A stretch of DNA of 34,495 nt from JANMDU01 sp043755865 (GCA_043755865.1 JAYUSD010000237.1:1-34495); one strand, 5' to 3'. Numbered from the stretch's first letter, positions 24,300 through 33,177 are shown. Numbers and translations are program-made. The notes: generated by a model from the sequence alone, not told the origin.

Positions 24300-25252
24300 G
24301 TGCGTGCTCCTTCGCCTTTGCGCAGTTGCGACAGCAAAAGCTTGGAGCAACTCAGGACCACAAAAGTGATGAAAAACAAGACCAATCCAAGGTACATCAG
24401 CGAGGCTTGATGCAAGCCTTCGCCAGCTTCAGCGAATTCGTTGGCCAGCGCAGATGTGATGCTGTTGGCGGGCGCGAAAAGGGAGAGCGAATCGAGCTGA
24501 TTCATGTTGCCAATTAAAAACGTCACTGCCATCGTCTCGCCGAGAGCGCGACCCAAGCCCAGCATGATGCCGCCGATCACGCCAGCTTTGGTGTAGGGCA
24601 ACACCACATTCCACATCACTTCCCATGTGGTCGAACCCAGGCCATACGCAGATTCTTTGAGTAGGGTCGGAGTGACTTCAAACACATCACGCATCACAGA
24701 GGCAATAAACGGAATGATCATGATGGCCAGCACGATGCCAGCGGAGAGCAAGCCGATACCCACCGGCGGGCCTGCCACGAGCTGCTCAAGGTAAGGCACG
24801 CCTTTGAGCAATTTTTGCAGTGGCTGCTGAATGTATTCTGCCAAGATGGGTCCAAACACCAACAAGCCCCACATGCCATACACGATGGATGGCACAGCGG
24901 CCAACAATTCAATGGCTGTGCCTAAGGGACGCTTAAGCCAAGTTGGAGACAGCTCGGTAAGAAAAAGTGCAATGCCGAAGCTGACCGGCACAGCAATCAC
25001 CAGTGCAATGATTGATGTGGCCAGCGTGCCGTAGATCATCACCAAACCGCCGTAGTTGTTTTTGACGGGATCCCATTCAGCATTAATCAAAAAACCCAAG
25101 CCATTTTTAGCAATCGATGGCCAAGCGCCGATCACCAAAGAGACGATGATGCCAATCAGCAAGCCTAGCGTGATCACAGCCGCGCCGCGCGCGCTCCAGC
25201 CAAAGAGTCGATCAATAGCTCGAGAGCCGGCGGCGCTGACAGTGGAAGCCAT
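24296..25252 (-). CDS. pstC: Phosphate ABC transporter permease PstC
   Basis: Partner permease of PstA. The 318-residue protein has about six membrane helices, the long periplasmic loop containing INAEWDPVKNNYGG typical of PstC, and the EAA-type cytoplasmic loop ESAYGLGSTTWEVMWNVVLP followed by GRALGETMAVTFLIGN. It follows pstS after a gap of 76 bases that holds a hairpin. Confidence 0.96.
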   Translation of the reverse strand: MASTVSAAGSRAIDRLFGWSARGAAVITLGLLIGIIVSLVIGAWPSIAKNGLGFLINAEWDPVKNNYGGLVMIYGTLATSIIALVIAVPVSFGIALFLTELSPTWLKRPLGTAIELLAAVPSIVYGMWGLLVFGPILAEYIQQPLQKLLKGVPYLEQLVAGPPVGIGLLSAGIVLAIMIIPFIASVMRDVFEVTPTLLKESAYGLGSTTWEVMWNVVLPYTKAGVIGGIMLGLGRALGETMAVTFLIGNMNQLDSLSLFAPANSITSALANEFAEAGEGLHQASLMYLGLVLFFITFVVLSCSKLLLSQLRKGEGART

Positions 25253-25284
25253 GGAGTTGCTCTTTTTAAGTGTTTTAAGCGTTT

Positions 25285-25309
25285 ATCCGGCATAGATACT
25301 GCGCCGGAT
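25285..25309 (-). repeat. Hairpin in the pstS-pstC gap
   Basis: ATCCGGC (25285-25291) and GCCGGAT (25303-25309) form a perfect 7-bp stem around an 11-base loop. No T tract follows on the minus strand. It resembles hairpins between periplasmic-binding-protein genes and their permease genes, which protect the upstream mRNA or give partial termination; that role is inference. Confidence 0.45.
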
Positions 25310-25328
25310 GCTATTCTTTTGATAGTAT

Positions 25329-26366
25329 TTACTTGAAGGCAACCGGCTTGCCAGATGCATCCTTGATTTCGCCAAACGCGCGATAAATAGCTGCTTTTGA
25401 GCTGTCAGGCATGGGTACATATTCTAAATCAGCGGCCGTTTTGTCGCCTTGCTCAAGCGCCCATTTGAAGAAAGTGAGCGTCGCTGCGGCATTAGCTGGC
25501 TTGTCTTGTACTTTTTGCATCAAGATGAACGTCGCGCCGCTGATGGGCCATGCATCTTTGCCGGGCTGGTTCGTCAAGATGTGATAAAAGCTTTTGTTCC
25601 AATCTGCGCCAGCCGCTGCGGCTTTAAAAGTCAAGTCGTCCGGAGCAACAAACGCGTTGCTGGAGTTTTGCATCAATGCATAGTTGAGTTTGTTTTGCTT
25701 GACGTAAGCGTATTCAACATAGCCAATCGAATTGGGCAACCGGCCAACAAATGCTGCCACGCCTTCATTGCCTTTGCCACCTGCGCCCACTGGCCAGTTC
25801 ACGGCTGTACCGTCGCCCACTTTGCTCTTCCACTCAGCATTGACTTTAGACAAGTAGTTGGTGAAGATGAATGTTGTGCCCGAGCCGTCAGCGCGGCGTA
25901 CTGGCGAAATGTCAGCATCTGGTAGCGGCAGCGTTGGGTTCAGTGTTTTGATTGCTGCGTCATTCCACTTGGTAATTTTGCCCAAGAAGATATCGCCAAG
26001 CACTTGGCCATTTAAGCGAAGCTGTCCGGGCGTGATGCCTTTCACATTGATGATGGGGACGACACCGCCAATCACGGTGGGAAACTGCACTTGGCCTTTG
26101 GCTTTCAGTTCATCATCCGTGCGCGGCATATCACTTGCGCCGAAATCAACCGTCTTGGCATCAATTTGACGCAGGCCAGCGCCCGAGCCAACGGATTGGT
26201 AGTTGATCTTTACCCCTGTGGCCTTGTTGTAATCCGCTGCCCACTTGGAATACAGCGGTGCAGGGAAGGTTGCACCTGCCCCGGTGATTTCTTGTGCGAA
26301 TACGCTGGTGGCGAAGGACAAACCTACTGCCAAACTTATAAGACCTGCTTTGAATGAAAAATTCAT
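25329..26366 (-). CDS. pstS: Phosphate-binding periplasmic protein PstS
   Basis: Periplasmic receptor delivering phosphate to PstCAB. The 345-residue protein has a signal peptide (MNFSFKAGLISLAVGLSFATSVFAQ) and PstS motifs: ITGAGATFPAPLYSKW, VGSGAGLRQI, FGASDMP, and RADGSGTTFIFTNYL for phosphate binding. The ATG at 26366 has AAGG upstream and gives a clean signal peptide; a longer frame would begin upstream of the promoter. A Pho box precedes it. Confidence 0.97.
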   Translation of the reverse strand: MNFSFKAGLISLAVGLSFATSVFAQEITGAGATFPAPLYSKWAADYNKATGVKINYQSVGSGAGLRQIDAKTVDFGASDMPRTDDELKAKGQVQFPTVIGGVVPIINVKGITPGQLRLNGQVLGDIFLGKITKWNDAAIKTLNPTLPLPDADISPVRRADGSGTTFIFTNYLSKVNAEWKSKVGDGTAVNWPVGAGGKGNEGVAAFVGRLPNSIGYVEYAYVKQNKLNYALMQNSSNAFVAPDDLTFKAAAAGADWNKSFYHILTNQPGKDAWPISGATFILMQKVQDKPANAAATLTFFKWALEQGDKTAADLEYVPMPDSSKAAIYRAFGEIKDASGKPVAFK

Positions 26367-26381
26367 GGTGGACACCTTGGT

Positions 26382-26400
26382 AAAAAACACCGCCAAGCGG
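26382..26400 (-). promoter_or_regulatory. Terminator-like hairpin in the pstS leader
   Basis: On the minus strand CCGC, TTG and GCGG form a short 4-bp stem followed after TG by six T, between the Pho box and the pstS ATG. A second pairing, CTTGG with CCAAG, would cover the AAGG ribosome-binding site and excludes the first. The stem is short, so a function is only a possibility. Confidence 0.25.
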
Positions 26401-26415
26401 CTAGTCGATGCACAG

Positions 26416-26449
26416 AATGTAGACGCTGAATATGACATTTTGATGACTG
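26416..26449 (-). promoter_or_regulatory. Pho box and -10 of the pst operon
   Basis: Minus-strand CAGTCATCAAAATGTCAT (26449-26432) matches the E. coli Pho box CTGTCATAAAACTGTCAT at 15 of 18 positions, with the two heptamers 11 bases apart. A TACATT (26421-26416) follows after 10 bases as a -10. This is the expected layout of a PhoB-activated promoter, giving a leader of about 40 bases before the pstS ATG. Confidence 0.8.
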
Positions 26450-26497
26450 TCATGTCGTATCTGATTGTCACACCGATGCCATGCAAACTTCATGGCT

Positions 26498-26526
26498 TTG
26501 ACATGCTGGCTGGTTAAGCTTTTAGA
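26498..26526 (+). promoter_or_regulatory. Weak candidate promoter for the orphan binding-protein gene
   Basis: A perfect TTGACA (26498-26503) is followed after 17 bases by TTTAGA, a poor -10. It lies about 100 bases before the ATG at 26627. No Pho box reads convincingly in this direction. Confidence 0.25.
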
Positions 26527-26626
26527 AAGAGCCGCAGGCCAAGCGAAATTTTTGTAAGTCATTGATTTGCATCAGTTTTCCGTTTGATGGCTCAATTTTT
26601 AGACCACATCATTCAAGGGATTTTCT

Positions 26627-27781
26627 ATGCAAACCTATTCATCCGTCTGTCCGCAGATGCCTCAACTCACGCGCCGCGGCTTGCTCAAGACCACAGCTGG
26701 CGCGAGCTTGTGCATCGCCAGCCCAGCGATTTGGGCGCAAAACGTCGCATCGCGCAGCCTGATGGTCGGTCAAATCGCCGACGTATCTAACGCATACCAA
26801 GACATTTCCAAAGATTTTGTGATTGGCAGCCGCGCAGCGTGGCAAGAAATCAATGCAGCGGGTGGCTTGCGCGGGCAGCGGGTGCGCCATACGGTCATTG
26901 AGATCGACAGCAGCGCTTCGCAGCGCGATGCTGCGTGGGCGCAATTGCGCGACGATGAAAATTGCGTGGCCGTTTTTGGCTCATGTGCCGATCCGCTGGC
27001 TGTGGAGCTCACCATGAAAAACAGTGCTGAGCGCAGCGAGTTGGCACATGTGGCGCCATGGCTGCAAAACTCTGCGATTGACATCAGCCGTGGCACATTT
27101 CCAATTTTCTCCACCCGTGAGCAACAAATTCATCATGCTTTGAAAAACTTGAGCACGGTAGGCGTGAGCAGCCTCACGGTGGTGTATCAAAGCGAGCGTG
27201 AGCGAGGCAGCAACACGGAAGATATCAAACGCATCGCGCAATTGCTCAAGCTTGGCCTTCGTGAAATGCCAGTGCAAGCAGATTTGAAGCTGCAAGCGCA
27301 GCAGCTCAGCGCCACGACGATTCCTTTGATTTTGTTTGTCGGCGGCACGCCCGAGTTGGTGCAGTTTACGCAAGGCTGGAGTCGCAGCAGCGGCATTCGC
27401 TACATCGTTGCGCTGGCCGATGTGAATTTGCAAACTGCTTTGCAGATGAACGGTGCGCGGCATGTGCCTGTGATCGGCACGCAAGCCGTGCCCGTGGTGT
27501 CATCTTCTGTTCCGATTGCGCGGCGCTATCGCCAAGCCTTAACTAAATACTTTGACGAGCCGCCCACCGCGCTGAGCTTGGCGGGCTACATCTCAGCACG
27601 CTACACCGCGCAGACCATGCTCGCGGCCAAGAGCTGGAATCGAAGTTCAGTGTATGAAGCCTTTGCCCGCCGCCAAAGCATTGACATGGAAGGTTTCCGT
27701 GTGGAATACGACAACGGCCGCTTAACCACCGCCTTCGTCACACAGTCGATGATCAGCACGGACGGGCGTGTGGTGGGTTAA
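26627..27781 (+). CDS. Orphan ABC-type periplasmic binding protein (LivJ-like, Tat signal)
   Basis: A 384-residue exported protein with a twin-arginine-type leader (LTRRGLLKTTAG ... IWAQ) and the type 1 periplasmic-binding fold of branched-chain amino acid/amide receptors (QDISKDFVIGSRAAWQEINAAGGLRG, FGSCADPLAVELT, ARYTAQTMLAAKSWN). No permease or ATPase gene for this class is nearby, and its ligand is unknown. It lies between the divergent pstS promoter and ppx. It may serve a remote transporter or a membrane sensor. Confidence 0.87.
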   Translation: MQTYSSVCPQMPQLTRRGLLKTTAGASLCIASPAIWAQNVASRSLMVGQIADVSNAYQDISKDFVIGSRAAWQEINAAGGLRGQRVRHTVIEIDSSASQRDAAWAQLRDDENCVAVFGSCADPLAVELTMKNSAERSELAHVAPWLQNSAIDISRGTFPIFSTREQQIHHALKNLSTVGVSSLTVVYQSERERGSNTEDIKRIAQLLKLGLREMPVQADLKLQAQQLSATTIPLILFVGGTPELVQFTQGWSRSSGIRYIVALADVNLQTALQMNGARHVPVIGTQAVPVVSSSVPIARRYRQALTKYFDEPPTALSLAGYISARYTAQTMLAAKSWNRSSVYEAFARRQSIDMEGFRVEYDNGRLTTAFVTQSMISTDGRVVG

Positions 27782-27787
27782 ATAGGG

Positions 27788-27814
27788 GAGCGCCGCGAAT
27801 TAAACGCGGCGCTC
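27788..27814 (+). repeat. Perfect 10-bp hairpin after the binding-protein gene
   Basis: GAGCGCCGCG (27788-27797) pairs exactly with CGCGGCGCTC (27805-27814) around AATTAAA. No T tract follows in either direction, so it is not a classical terminator, though it starts 7 bases after the stop and may end or protect the transcript. Confidence 0.55.
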
Positions 27815-27866
27815 ATGCGATTCCGTGCTATCTTTTTGCATTCACACAATGCGGATGTAAATCGAT

Positions 27867-29378
27867 ATGCAAGATGGTAGCTTGGTAGCAGCGGTCGATT
27901 TGGGCTCCAACAGCTTCCGCATGGAAGTGGCTCGGATTGACCATGGCGACATGATTCGAGTTGACTACATCAAAGAGACGGTGCGCCAGGGCGGCGGGCT
28001 TGATGATGAGCGCAATCTCAGCCTCGATGCGATGCAACGCGGCTGGGCGACGCTGGCGCGTTTTGGTGAGCGCTTGGCCGGCTTTGACGCAAAGCAGGTA
28101 CGCGCCGTCGCCACGCAAACCCTGCGCGAAGCGCGCAACCGTGATGCATTTATTAAAAAAGCCGAGCAGTTGCTGGGTTTCCCGATTGAAGTGATCTCTG
28201 GCCGCGAAGAAGCCCGGCTGATTTACCAGGGCGTATCGCGGGTGCTGGGTGGCGCAGAGGAAAAACGCTTGGTCATCGATATTGGTGGCCGCTCGACTGA
28301 GTTGATCCTAGGCACGGGCTCACAGCCCACTGCAATGGAATCGTATCGCGTGGGCAGCGTAGTCTGGGCGGAGCGATACTTTGCCAATGGGCGGCTTGAT
28401 GCAAAAGCGTTTGACACTGCCATTGTGGCCGCCAAAGCAGTGCTTGATGAGGCCACAACGCGCTTTTCCCAAGGCTGGAGCGCAGCGTATGGCTCGGCTG
28501 GCACGGTTGGCGCAGTGGCTGATTTGCTGCATGCCGCTGGCCAGAGGGAGGGCATCGCCGAGGGCATCATTGAGCGCGATGCCGTGATGGCGCTGCGCCT
28601 GCAATTGCAAAATGCAGGCCACATCGACAAGGTCAATCTTCCTGCGCTCAAAGATGATCGCCGGCCTGTGCTGGGCGCAGGCCTGGCTGTGTTGATTGCC
28701 ATATTTGAGCTGCTGGGCATCTCGCGTTTGCGAGCCATGGACACGGGCTTGCGTCATGGCGTGCTGCATGATTTGATGGGGCGCGACAGCACCACAGCGG
28801 ATATTCGCAGCCAGTCCATCGAGCGCTTGGCGCGGCGCTTTGATGTGGACGAGCCGCAAGCACTGCGCGTCAAGCTTGCCGCTTCGCAATTTTTTGAAGA
28901 CATGCTCAGCAGCATGCCAGATGAAATTGAGCAGCGCCAGCGCCATGAGCGCAAGCTTGGCTGGGCGAGCCAGTTGCACGAAGTAGGCGCCTTGATCTCA
29001 CACAGTGATTGCCACAAGCATGGCGCCTATATTTTGGAGAATGCCGATGTGCTGGGCTTTTCAAACAATGAGCTGCATCGCCTGAGCTTGTTGGTGCTGG
29101 GCCATAAAGGCAAGCTGCGTAAATTAGATGCGGATTTTGAGGATGTGCGCTTTGTGCAGCAGCTCATCAGCTTGCGTCTGGGGGTATTGCTTTGCCATGC
29201 ACGTGTTGCGCCAGCACTCAAAGGTTTGCGTCTAGAGTGCAATGTTAGCGCGCGCAGTTTTTGTCTTTACTACGCCGGATATTGGGCGCAAAAGTTTCCA
29301 CAGTCGATGCACCTTCTTGCGCAAGAGGTGTTAGCGTGGCAGAAAACGCCGTGGACCTTGCGGCTCGACGTTGCGTAA
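27867..29378 (+). CDS. ppx: Exopolyphosphatase
   Basis: Releases phosphate from the ends of polyphosphate, and may act on pppGpp (Ppx/GppA family). The 503-residue protein shows the ASKHA fold motifs: VAAVDLGSNSFRMEVAR at the N-terminus, VIDIGGRSTELILG, and SAGTVGAVADLL, followed by a C-terminal HD-like helical domain (LHEVGALISHSDCHKHG). Length matches the family (about 500). It converges on sixA and stands opposite ppk, making a polyphosphate group. Confidence 0.95.
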   Translation: MQDGSLVAAVDLGSNSFRMEVARIDHGDMIRVDYIKETVRQGGGLDDERNLSLDAMQRGWATLARFGERLAGFDAKQVRAVATQTLREARNRDAFIKKAEQLLGFPIEVISGREEARLIYQGVSRVLGGAEEKRLVIDIGGRSTELILGTGSQPTAMESYRVGSVVWAERYFANGRLDAKAFDTAIVAAKAVLDEATTRFSQGWSAAYGSAGTVGAVADLLHAAGQREGIAEGIIERDAVMALRLQLQNAGHIDKVNLPALKDDRRPVLGAGLAVLIAIFELLGISRLRAMDTGLRHGVLHDLMGRDSTTADIRSQSIERLARRFDVDEPQALRVKLAASQFFEDMLSSMPDEIEQRQRHERKLGWASQLHEVGALISHSDCHKHGAYILENADVLGFSNNELHRLSLLVLGHKGKLRKLDADFEDVRFVQQLISLRLGVLLCHARVAPALKGLRLECNVSARSFCLYYAGYWAQKFPQSMHLLAQEVLAWQKTPWTLRLDVA

Positions 29379-29413
29379 TCAACTCGCCATGATGTGATGG
29401 ATGCTGCGCTGAA

Positions 29414-29881
29414 TCACCAGAGCATGTCGGGGGATTGGACGCAATGCACCAGCGTTTTTTGCGCATCCATGCGCACGCGATTGCGCAGCCACCACAGCGC
29501 GCCCTTGCGCACAGACAGCGTGTGCGCCGGCGCTTCTAACAGCTGCGCAGCCACTTGCCCAAGCGTAGGCTGATGACCTACCACCAGCACAGGCGTGCGA
29601 GCATCAGGCCATTGCGCCAGCGCAAGCAGCGCTTGGGGATCGCCTTCAGGACGCAGCTCTGGGCAGAGCTTGTATTTGCGCCCTAGGGCCGCTGCTGTGC
29701 TCTCACAGCGCAGCGCCGGGCTGCACAAAATGCGAGTGCCTTCTGGCAGATGTTGATCCAGCCATTTGGCCATGCGCTGTGCTTGTTTGATGCCGCGCGG
29801 CGTCAGGGCGCGCAGCATATCGTCGGGGTGTTCGGGAGTTGCATCGTAGGCTTCGGCGTGCCGCCATAAAAGTAGATCCAT
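29414..29881 (-). CDS. sixA: Histidine phosphatase, SixA-like
   Basis: A 155-residue phosphohistidine phosphatase of the SixA type: the catalytic RHAEA (Arg7-His8), CSPALRCEST, and the second His103 in VVGHQPTLG. SixA removes phosphate from phosphohistidine in phosphotransfer proteins. A GAGG ribosome-binding site lies 6 bases before the ATG. It lies 24 bases after ppk and is probably cotranscribed with it. Its partner in a polyphosphate setting is unknown. Confidence 0.9.
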   Translation of the reverse strand: MDLLLWRHAEAYDATPEHPDDMLRALTPRGIKQAQRMAKWLDQHLPEGTRILCSPALRCESTAAALGRKYKLCPELRPEGDPQALLALAQWPDARTPVLVVGHQPTLGQVAAQLLEAPAHTLSVRKGALWWLRNRVRMDAQKTLVHCVQSPDMLW

Positions 29882-29905
29882 GTCGTACCTCAGACGAGCC
29901 GCGCC

Positions 29906-31984
29906 TTAGCTCTTTTTTCCATAGCGCTGCATCAGGGCCTGTTGTGCGCTGTGGCCAGTGGCGGGCTGATAGACAGGTGCATAGCTGCCATCGGGCTGCA
30001 TTTCCCAAGCATCTACGCCGTCGTGCAAATAGGCGCTGAGGCATTCCTCAATGATGCGCTTGCGAAGTGCTGGCTCAGTCACAGGCCAAGCCAGTTCAAT
30101 GCGGCGCAGCATATTGCGGTTCATCCAATCGGCGCTGGCCAGATAAAGCTCCTCATCCGAGCCGCTGCGAAAATAAAACACGCGCGAATGCTCCAGAAAG
30201 CGGCCAATGATGGAGCGCACGCGAATATTGTCAGTCAGCCCCGGCACCTGCGCAGGCAGCATACACGCGCCGCGCACGATCAAATCAATCTTCACGCCTG
30301 CTTGGCCCGCACGCACCAAGGCCGCCATGATGGCCTCATCGGTGAGTGAATTCATCTTGGCGATCAAGCGTGCAGATTTACCTTTGCTCGCTTTGGCCGC
30401 GAGCGCATCAATACGGGAGATCATCTCGCTGTGCAGATGAAAAGGTGCAATCAGCAGCTTTTTCATCTTTGGCACATGATTTTGGCTGGCCAAATGAACG
30501 AAGAGTTGCTCCATATCAGCGGTGAGCTGCGCATCTTGCGTGAAATAACCTATGTCGGTGTACAGACGCGCTGTTTTAGAGTTGTAATTGCCGGTAGATA
30601 GATGGCCGTAACGCTGCAATTGCTTGCCTTCTTTTCGCGTCACAAGCAGCATTTTTGCATGCGTTTTTAAGCCCACCACGCCATACACCACCTGCGCTCC
30701 GATGGCTTCCAAGCGTTCGGCCCAGTTGATATTGGCCTCTTCATCAAAGCGTGCTTTGAGCTCCACCACGGCCAGCACTTCTTTGCCGCGCCGCACCGCT
30801 TCCACCAGCAAATCCATCATGGTGGAATCTGTGCCGGCGCGGTAGATGGTTTGGCGAATGGCCAGCACCTTTGGGTCGTACACGGCTTCGCGCAGGAAAT
30901 CAATCACCGCATCAAAGCTCTCAAAGGGTTGGTGCAGCATGGCATCCCCCTGCTTGAGTCGGTCAAACACCGACAAGCCGCGCACGGCCGGCAGCATGCT
31001 CGCTGGGTAAGACGGCATGTAAGGCGCAAAGTGCAATTTGGGCTGCGTGACCAAATCTGCCAATTGTCCAAAGCGCACCAAATTCACAGGGCCTGGCACG
31101 CGATACAGCGCTTGGCTTGGCAATTCAAATTGGCTGAGCAACATATCCGAGAGTTGCTCTGAGCATTTTGACGACACCTCAATGCGCGTGGCCTGCCCAT
31201 AGTGGCGATGCTGCAAACCTTGCCGCAGCGCCATGCGCAGGTTCTTGACATCATCTTCGTCAATGGCCATATCGGTATGTCGCGTCACGCGAAATTGCGA
31301 AAACTGCCCGACCGCGCGGCCTGGAAACAAGCTGTCCAAATGTGCTCGAATCACGCTAGATAGCGAGACAAACAATTGCTTTTTGCCACACAGCTTTGAA
31401 GGCATTGCAATCACGCGCGGCAACACACGCGGTACTTTCACAATCGCAATCGTGTTTTTCCGCTCAAACGCGTCTAAGCCGCCAAGCTGCACAATAAAAT
31501 TCAGCGATTTGCTGGCGACTTGTGGAAACGGATGCGCTGGATCTAGCAGCACGGGCACGAGCAGCGGACGCACTTCTTGCTCAAAATATTTATGCACCCA
31601 GCGCCTTTGCGCCTCGTCTCGCTCACCATGCGCCACGATGGAGATGCCCTCACTTGCAAAGCGCTGGGTCAAGGCGTGATTGAATAAATCGTATTGCTCG
31701 GCAACCAAGGCATGCGCTTGTGTGTGCAGCGCCTCAAAGCTTGCGACCGAATAACTGCCTTTGGTATCTTGCGCTTGGAAAGCGGCTAGGTGCAAGAATG
31801 CGCGTACTTCAAACAACTCATCCAGATTTGAGCTGGAGATGCACAAATAGCGCAGGCGCTCCACAAGCGGCACATTTTCCCTTTTGGCCCACGCCAATAC
31901 GCGGTGATTAAAGGCAAGCAAACTCAGGTCACGATCCAAATAGGATATGGGCATGTTGTTTTCGATAGGAGCAGAAGTCGTCAT
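29906..31984 (-). CDS. ppk1: Polyphosphate kinase 1
   Basis: Reversibly transfers the terminal phosphate of ATP to polyphosphate. The 692-residue protein shows the PPK1 layout: N-terminal domain (YLDRDLSLLAFNHRVLAWA), middle and head domains, then the two catalytic PLD-like domains with His442 in GLKTHAKM and His461 in YGHLSTGNYN, 19 apart as in E. coli PPK, and SADWMNRNMLRRIE. I take the ATG at 31984 because the longer frame would begin inside the Pho box. A Met 10 codons later is also possible. Confidence 0.96.
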   Translation of the reverse strand: MTTSAPIENNMPISYLDRDLSLLAFNHRVLAWAKRENVPLVERLRYLCISSSNLDELFEVRAFLHLAAFQAQDTKGSYSVASFEALHTQAHALVAEQYDLFNHALTQRFASEGISIVAHGERDEAQRRWVHKYFEQEVRPLLVPVLLDPAHPFPQVASKSLNFIVQLGGLDAFERKNTIAIVKVPRVLPRVIAMPSKLCGKKQLFVSLSSVIRAHLDSLFPGRAVGQFSQFRVTRHTDMAIDEDDVKNLRMALRQGLQHRHYGQATRIEVSSKCSEQLSDMLLSQFELPSQALYRVPGPVNLVRFGQLADLVTQPKLHFAPYMPSYPASMLPAVRGLSVFDRLKQGDAMLHQPFESFDAVIDFLREAVYDPKVLAIRQTIYRAGTDSTMMDLLVEAVRRGKEVLAVVELKARFDEEANINWAERLEAIGAQVVYGVVGLKTHAKMLLVTRKEGKQLQRYGHLSTGNYNSKTARLYTDIGYFTQDAQLTADMEQLFVHLASQNHVPKMKKLLIAPFHLHSEMISRIDALAAKASKGKSARLIAKMNSLTDEAIMAALVRAGQAGVKIDLIVRGACMLPAQVPGLTDNIRVRSIIGRFLEHSRVFYFRSGSDEELYLASADWMNRNMLRRIELAWPVTEPALRKRIIEECLSAYLHDGVDAWEMQPDGSYAPVYQPATGHSAQQALMQRYGKKS

Positions 31985-32029
31985 AGTGGGGCACGCGAAT
32001 ACGAATGTGTCTAAGTGTGCGCAAGGCAC

Positions 32030-32047
32030 ATGACAATCTCGTGACAT
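32030..32047 (-). promoter_or_regulatory. Pho box upstream of ppk
   Basis: Minus-strand ATGTCACGAGATTGTCAT has two TGTCA cores 11 bases apart and matches the E. coli Pho box at 13 of 18 positions. It lies 45 bases before the ppk ATG. The -10 region (around CACACT) is poor. It supports PhoB control of ppk-sixA. Confidence 0.65.
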
Positions 32048-32160
32048 TCATAATACGCTGATCTGCTTGAACAGCCGTTTTTTTAACAAAACAGTGCATT
32101 AGCCGGCATGGAATCTATGCAGTTTGCTATTAAATTAAGAGTTGCGCAACATAAGCAGTT

Positions 32161-33102
32161 CTAACCTAAAAAGTGTTTTTTGTAGCGCGCAGGCATCTCG
32201 TCTACGCGAAGCAGCATGGGCAGATCGGCGGTGTTGAAATCAGGATCCCAAGCTGGTGCGCCCAACACGCGCGCACCTAACCGGAGATAGCCTTTGATCA
32301 AAGCCGGTGGCTCAATGTCTAGGCTGGCATTGAATTGCGCCAGCGGCAGCGGCGTATGCGCCTGCACATGCCAAGCGGGATCAGCCAAATGCGTTTGAGA
32401 GACTTCTCGCCAAACGCTGGTAGCTGCATCGCCGCTGATGCGACCTTGATGCAACATCGGGATGCTCGCGCAGCCCACCATGGTGGAGAGTTGGTTGCGG
32501 TGCATGAATTGCGCCAAGGCGCCCCAGAGCGCCATGATCACGGCGCCGCTGCGGTAATCGGCATGCACACAGCTGCGGCCTAACTCGACCATGTTGGGCT
32601 TGATGCTCTCCAGTGCATCGATATTGAATTCAGTTTCTGTGTAAAGGCCACCTGCGCGCTGAGCTTGCACGGGCGTGAGCAGGCGATACGTGCCCACGAC
32701 TGCGCCAGTGGTCTCATCGCGTACGAGCAAATGCTCGCAAAAATCATCGAAGCGATCCACATCGTGATTGGCCAAAGTGCTACTTAGTCTTGCACCCATC
32801 TCGCTTGCAAAAATATCGAAGCGCAGCGCTTGAGCTTCTCGCACTTCATCAAGATGGGTTGCCCAGTGGACTTTGAGCTGCGACGGCGCGACATCACGTG
32901 CAGATTCACGCACAGCGTGATGTGCAGATTCAAGTGAGGAGTCACTTGAAGGAAGCGGAACACTAATGATGTGAGGAATAGCCGGCTTCGTGTCTGATGC
33001 AGGGCCTTTGCGCGGCATGATTTTGGTGAAAAAATTCGCGAAGGAGAGCGGCAGAAATGTTGTAGGGGAAAAGCCAAGTGTTGGCACGGGAATATCTTTC
33101 AT
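32161..33102 (-). CDS. olsB: OlsB-like L-ornithine N-acyltransferase (ornithine lipid synthesis)
   Basis: Probably makes lyso-ornithine lipid from ornithine and 3-hydroxyacyl-ACP, the first step to phosphate-free membrane lipids. The 313-residue protein has a GNAT-type acyltransferase core of the OlsB/hemolysin-like family: AQALRFDIFASEMGARL, DDFCEHLLVRDETTGAVVGTYRLL, NMVELGRSCVHADYRSG and PALIKGYLRLGARVLGAPAWDPDFNTADLPML. The ATG at 33102 has AAGGG 7 bases upstream; upstream Mets lie in or beside a terminator. Genes of this type are phosphate-regulated in several bacteria. olsA is not present in the window. Confidence 0.85.
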   Translation of the reverse strand: MKDIPVPTLGFSPTTFLPLSFANFFTKIMPRKGPASDTKPAIPHIISVPLPSSDSSLESAHHAVRESARDVAPSQLKVHWATHLDEVREAQALRFDIFASEMGARLSSTLANHDVDRFDDFCEHLLVRDETTGAVVGTYRLLTPVQAQRAGGLYTETEFNIDALESIKPNMVELGRSCVHADYRSGAVIMALWGALAQFMHRNQLSTMVGCASIPMLHQGRISGDAATSVWREVSQTHLADPAWHVQAHTPLPLAQFNASLDIEPPALIKGYLRLGARVLGAPAWDPDFNTADLPMLLRVDEMPARYKKHFLG

Positions 33103-33138
33103 GTTGATGCCCTTCTGTTGTGACTGGTTTTGTTTCAT

Positions 33139-33164
33139 AAAAAAGCCCTCGTGAGGAGGGCTTT
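33139..33164 (-). terminator. Rho-independent terminator between phoX and olsB
   Basis: Minus-strand AAAGCCCTC, a CTCAC loop and GAGGGCTTT form a perfect 9-bp stem (33164-33156 with 33150-33142), with a T tract down to 33139. It ends the phoX transcript 14 bases after its stop codon; olsB begins 36 bases further on. Confidence 0.9.
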
Positions 33165-33177
33165 GATCCACTATTAA

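Noticed and set aside
26447..26471. A plus-strand Pho box for the orphan binding-protein gene (CTGTCAT and TTGTCAC)
   Set aside because: The two heptamers are 18 bases apart instead of 11, so the pair does not fit a PhoB site.
31985..32047. A ppk start at 32047
   Set aside because: The start would fall within the Pho box, and the extra 21 residues do not resemble PPK1.
33103..33171. An olsB start at 33171 or 33138
   Set aside because: These would place the terminator inside or beside the coding region; 33102 has a clear AAGGG ribosome-binding site at 7 bases.
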